DNA from: Candidatus Poribacteria bacterium
Lineage (GTDB): Bacteria > Poribacteria > WGA-4E > WGA-3G
Assembly: GCA_003635195.1 (NCBI GenBank)
Contig: PYIY01000173.1
Coordinates: 1 to 64,000 of the forward strand
Length of the DNA: 64,000 nucleotides
Reading direction: 5' to 3'
In this document: positions 63,980 to 64,000 of the stretch, in pieces
Layout of the letters: every line of letters begins with the position of its first letter
How positions within the stretch are numbered: the stretch's first letter is position 1
Notes under the pieces: generated by a model
Seen by the model: only the letters and a program-made list of their open reading frames with translations
Told to the model about the DNA's origin: nothing
Databases searched by the model: none
Made by a program: the position numbers and the translations under genes

Positions 63980-64000
63980 TTATGTAGGATAGGAGAATTT

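Overview
The window looks like a chromosomal segment of a diderm (Gram-negative type) bacterium of moderate GC content. TonB receptor, TolC, LptE-like lipoproteins, many lipobox or signal-peptide proteins and a heptosyltransferase-like GT9 enzyme all point to an outer membrane. The gene order rimP-nusA-ylxR-infB-ylxP-rbfA-nrnA-ribF-rpsO-pnp is a deep-branching bacterial arrangement. The number of dispersed intergenic inverted repeats, the Uma2 protein with a coiled-coil tail and the RRXRR-type RNA-guided nuclease fit Candidatus Poribacteria or a related lineage, but that placement is inference from style, not from a marker search.

Layout. 1-1025: an IS982-family insertion sequence. 1109-10521 (minus): trkA, then the glycine cleavage system (gcvP, gcvH, gcvT), interrupted by a secreted protease-TPR protein and a Uma2 protein, with a metal-site-depleted amidohydrolase-like gene at the head. 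10637-13082 (minus): an envelope cluster with a DUF6599-like lipoprotein, two tandemly duplicated LptE-like lipoproteins and a small membrane protein. 13217-23999 (minus): the transcription/translation operon from rimP to pnp, with a promoter at 23971-23999 and a terminator at 13217-13248; truB is not between rbfA and ribF, and the only pseudouridine synthase seen is truD at 48-49 kb. 24099-26056 (plus): a YdjM-like membrane hydrolase and a CCA-adding enzyme. 26165-31467 (minus): a TVP38-type membrane protein, an IsrB-like element with hairpin ends, a coiled-coil membrane protein whose stop codon abuts that element, a GT9 glycosyltransferase and a secreted protein.

31.5-36.2 kb is the accessory zone. 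It holds a TnpB N-terminal remnant, a CPBP protease, a lipoprotein and an AT-rich two-gene unit (nucleotidyltransferase-fold protein plus DUF262 protein) lying between 52-bp direct repeats, followed by an orphan antidote-like HTH gene. This unit is the best candidate for an undescribed (probably defence) system.

36.4-41 kb: acs, an orphan sulfopyruvate-decarboxylase-alpha-like protein, an RpoD-family sigma factor, nfuA and a GHMP kinase. 42-46.2 kb (minus): a TolC/MacA/ABC-ATPase efflux operon without a permease. 46.4-52 kb: a pseudo-caspase PEGA protein, truD, a ferredoxin fused to membrane segments, and bioA. 52-56.4 kb (minus): a secreted beta-propeller protein and an S55 (SpoIVB-like) protease. 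56.7-61.4 kb (plus): glpK followed directly by an NtrB/NtrC-type two-component pair. 61.4-63.9 kb (minus): a rhodanese and a TonB-dependent receptor.

No tRNA, rRNA or CRISPR array was seen. At least four kinds of short inverted repeat are scattered between genes. One of them, a MITE-like element with AGGACTTACGCA ends, appears to supply the -35 box of a downstream gene.
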